Assembly: GCA_964551295.1 (NCBI GenBank)
Contig: CAZKDJ010000223.1
Coordinates: forward strand, 1 to 6,483
Direction: 5' to 3'
Length of the DNA stretch: 6,483 bases
Source of the DNA: JAFGED01 sp964551295
GTDB taxonomy: Bacteria > Chloroflexota > Anaerolineae > B4-G1
Part shown: in pieces, positions 6,447-6,483 of the stretch
How positions within the stretch are numbered: position 1 is the first letter of the stretch
Layout: each line of letters opens with the position of its first letter
The notes under the pieces: generated by a model
What the model was told of the DNA's origin: nothing
Databases searched by the model: none
What the model saw: only the letters and a program-made list of their open reading frames with translations
Made by a program: the position numbers and the translations under genes

Positions 6447-6483
6447 GTGCATATCGCCTTCTTGAATCCCCAGGGCAACTTTG
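6447..6483 (+). CDS. 5' end of a probable sucrose-phosphate-synthase-type GT4 glycosyltransferase (runs off the window)
   Basis: Only 12 codons are present, starting with GTG 5 nt after the upstream stop and preceded by GAGGGG. They read MHIAFLNPQGNF. From memory, the N-terminus of Halothermothrix orenii sucrose-phosphate synthase contains the same AFLNPQGNF string, where it forms the first beta-strand and the loop before the sugar-binding glycines. That is a striking match for so short a stretch, but twelve residues cannot prove the family. If right, this is a second GT4 enzyme in the operon that would make a sucrose-6-phosphate-like product from an NDP-sugar and a fructose phosphate. Confidence 0.65.
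   Translation, partial: MHIAFLNPQGNF

Overview
The window holds one co-directional, tightly packed gene cluster on the + strand for taking up and processing a sugar. It contains six genes, plus the first 37 bases of a seventh that runs off the right edge. Spacing is operon-like throughout: a 1-nt overlap, a 4-nt overlap, and gaps of 8, 12 and 5 nt. The only sizeable intergenic stretch is 61 nt, between the first and second genes, and it carries a strong hairpin. No stretch of 300 bases lacks a gene. No tRNA, rRNA, CRISPR array or mobile element was seen. The 100-base run of N at 4921-5020 is an assembly gap inside one gene, which suggests draft or metagenomic sequence.

Layout. 30-1361 is a lipoprotein sugar-binding protein. 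1423-2343 and 2343-3239 are the two permeases of a CUT1-type carbohydrate ABC importer; no ATPase gene is present, so one must lie elsewhere. 3248-4222 is a cytoplasmic five-bladed beta-propeller glycosidase of the GH32/GH68 type (clan GH-J, fructoside-acting). 4235-5377 is a GT4 glycosyltransferase of the sucrose-synthase / sucrose-phosphate-synthase (SPS) type, interrupted by the gap. 5374-6441 is a divergent GalT-like (galactose-1-phosphate uridylyltransferase superfamily) nucleotidyltransferase. From 6447 a GTG start opens a reading frame whose first residues look like the N-terminus of bacterial SPS.

How the genes may work together (inference). The importer would bring in a small fructoside such as sucrose or a related oligosaccharide. 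The GH-J enzyme could split it in the cytoplasm. The GT4 enzymes could either build such a fructoside or, working in the sucrose-synthase direction, cleave it to an NDP-sugar. The GalT-like protein, with an intact nucleophilic histidine and structural zinc site, could interconvert NDP-sugar and sugar-1-phosphate and so link the glycosyltransferases to central metabolism. Finding catabolic and anabolic fructoside genes in one transcript with a nucleotidyltransferase is the most interesting feature of the window.

Organism. This is a bacterium of moderately high GC with strong Shine-Dalgarno sites. The lipoprotein binding protein with a Pro/Glu-rich linker and the SPS-type genes fit a Chloroflexi-like (Anaerolineae/Caldilineae) or another thermophile-related lineage. 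That assignment is a low-confidence impression from sequence style, not from a search.
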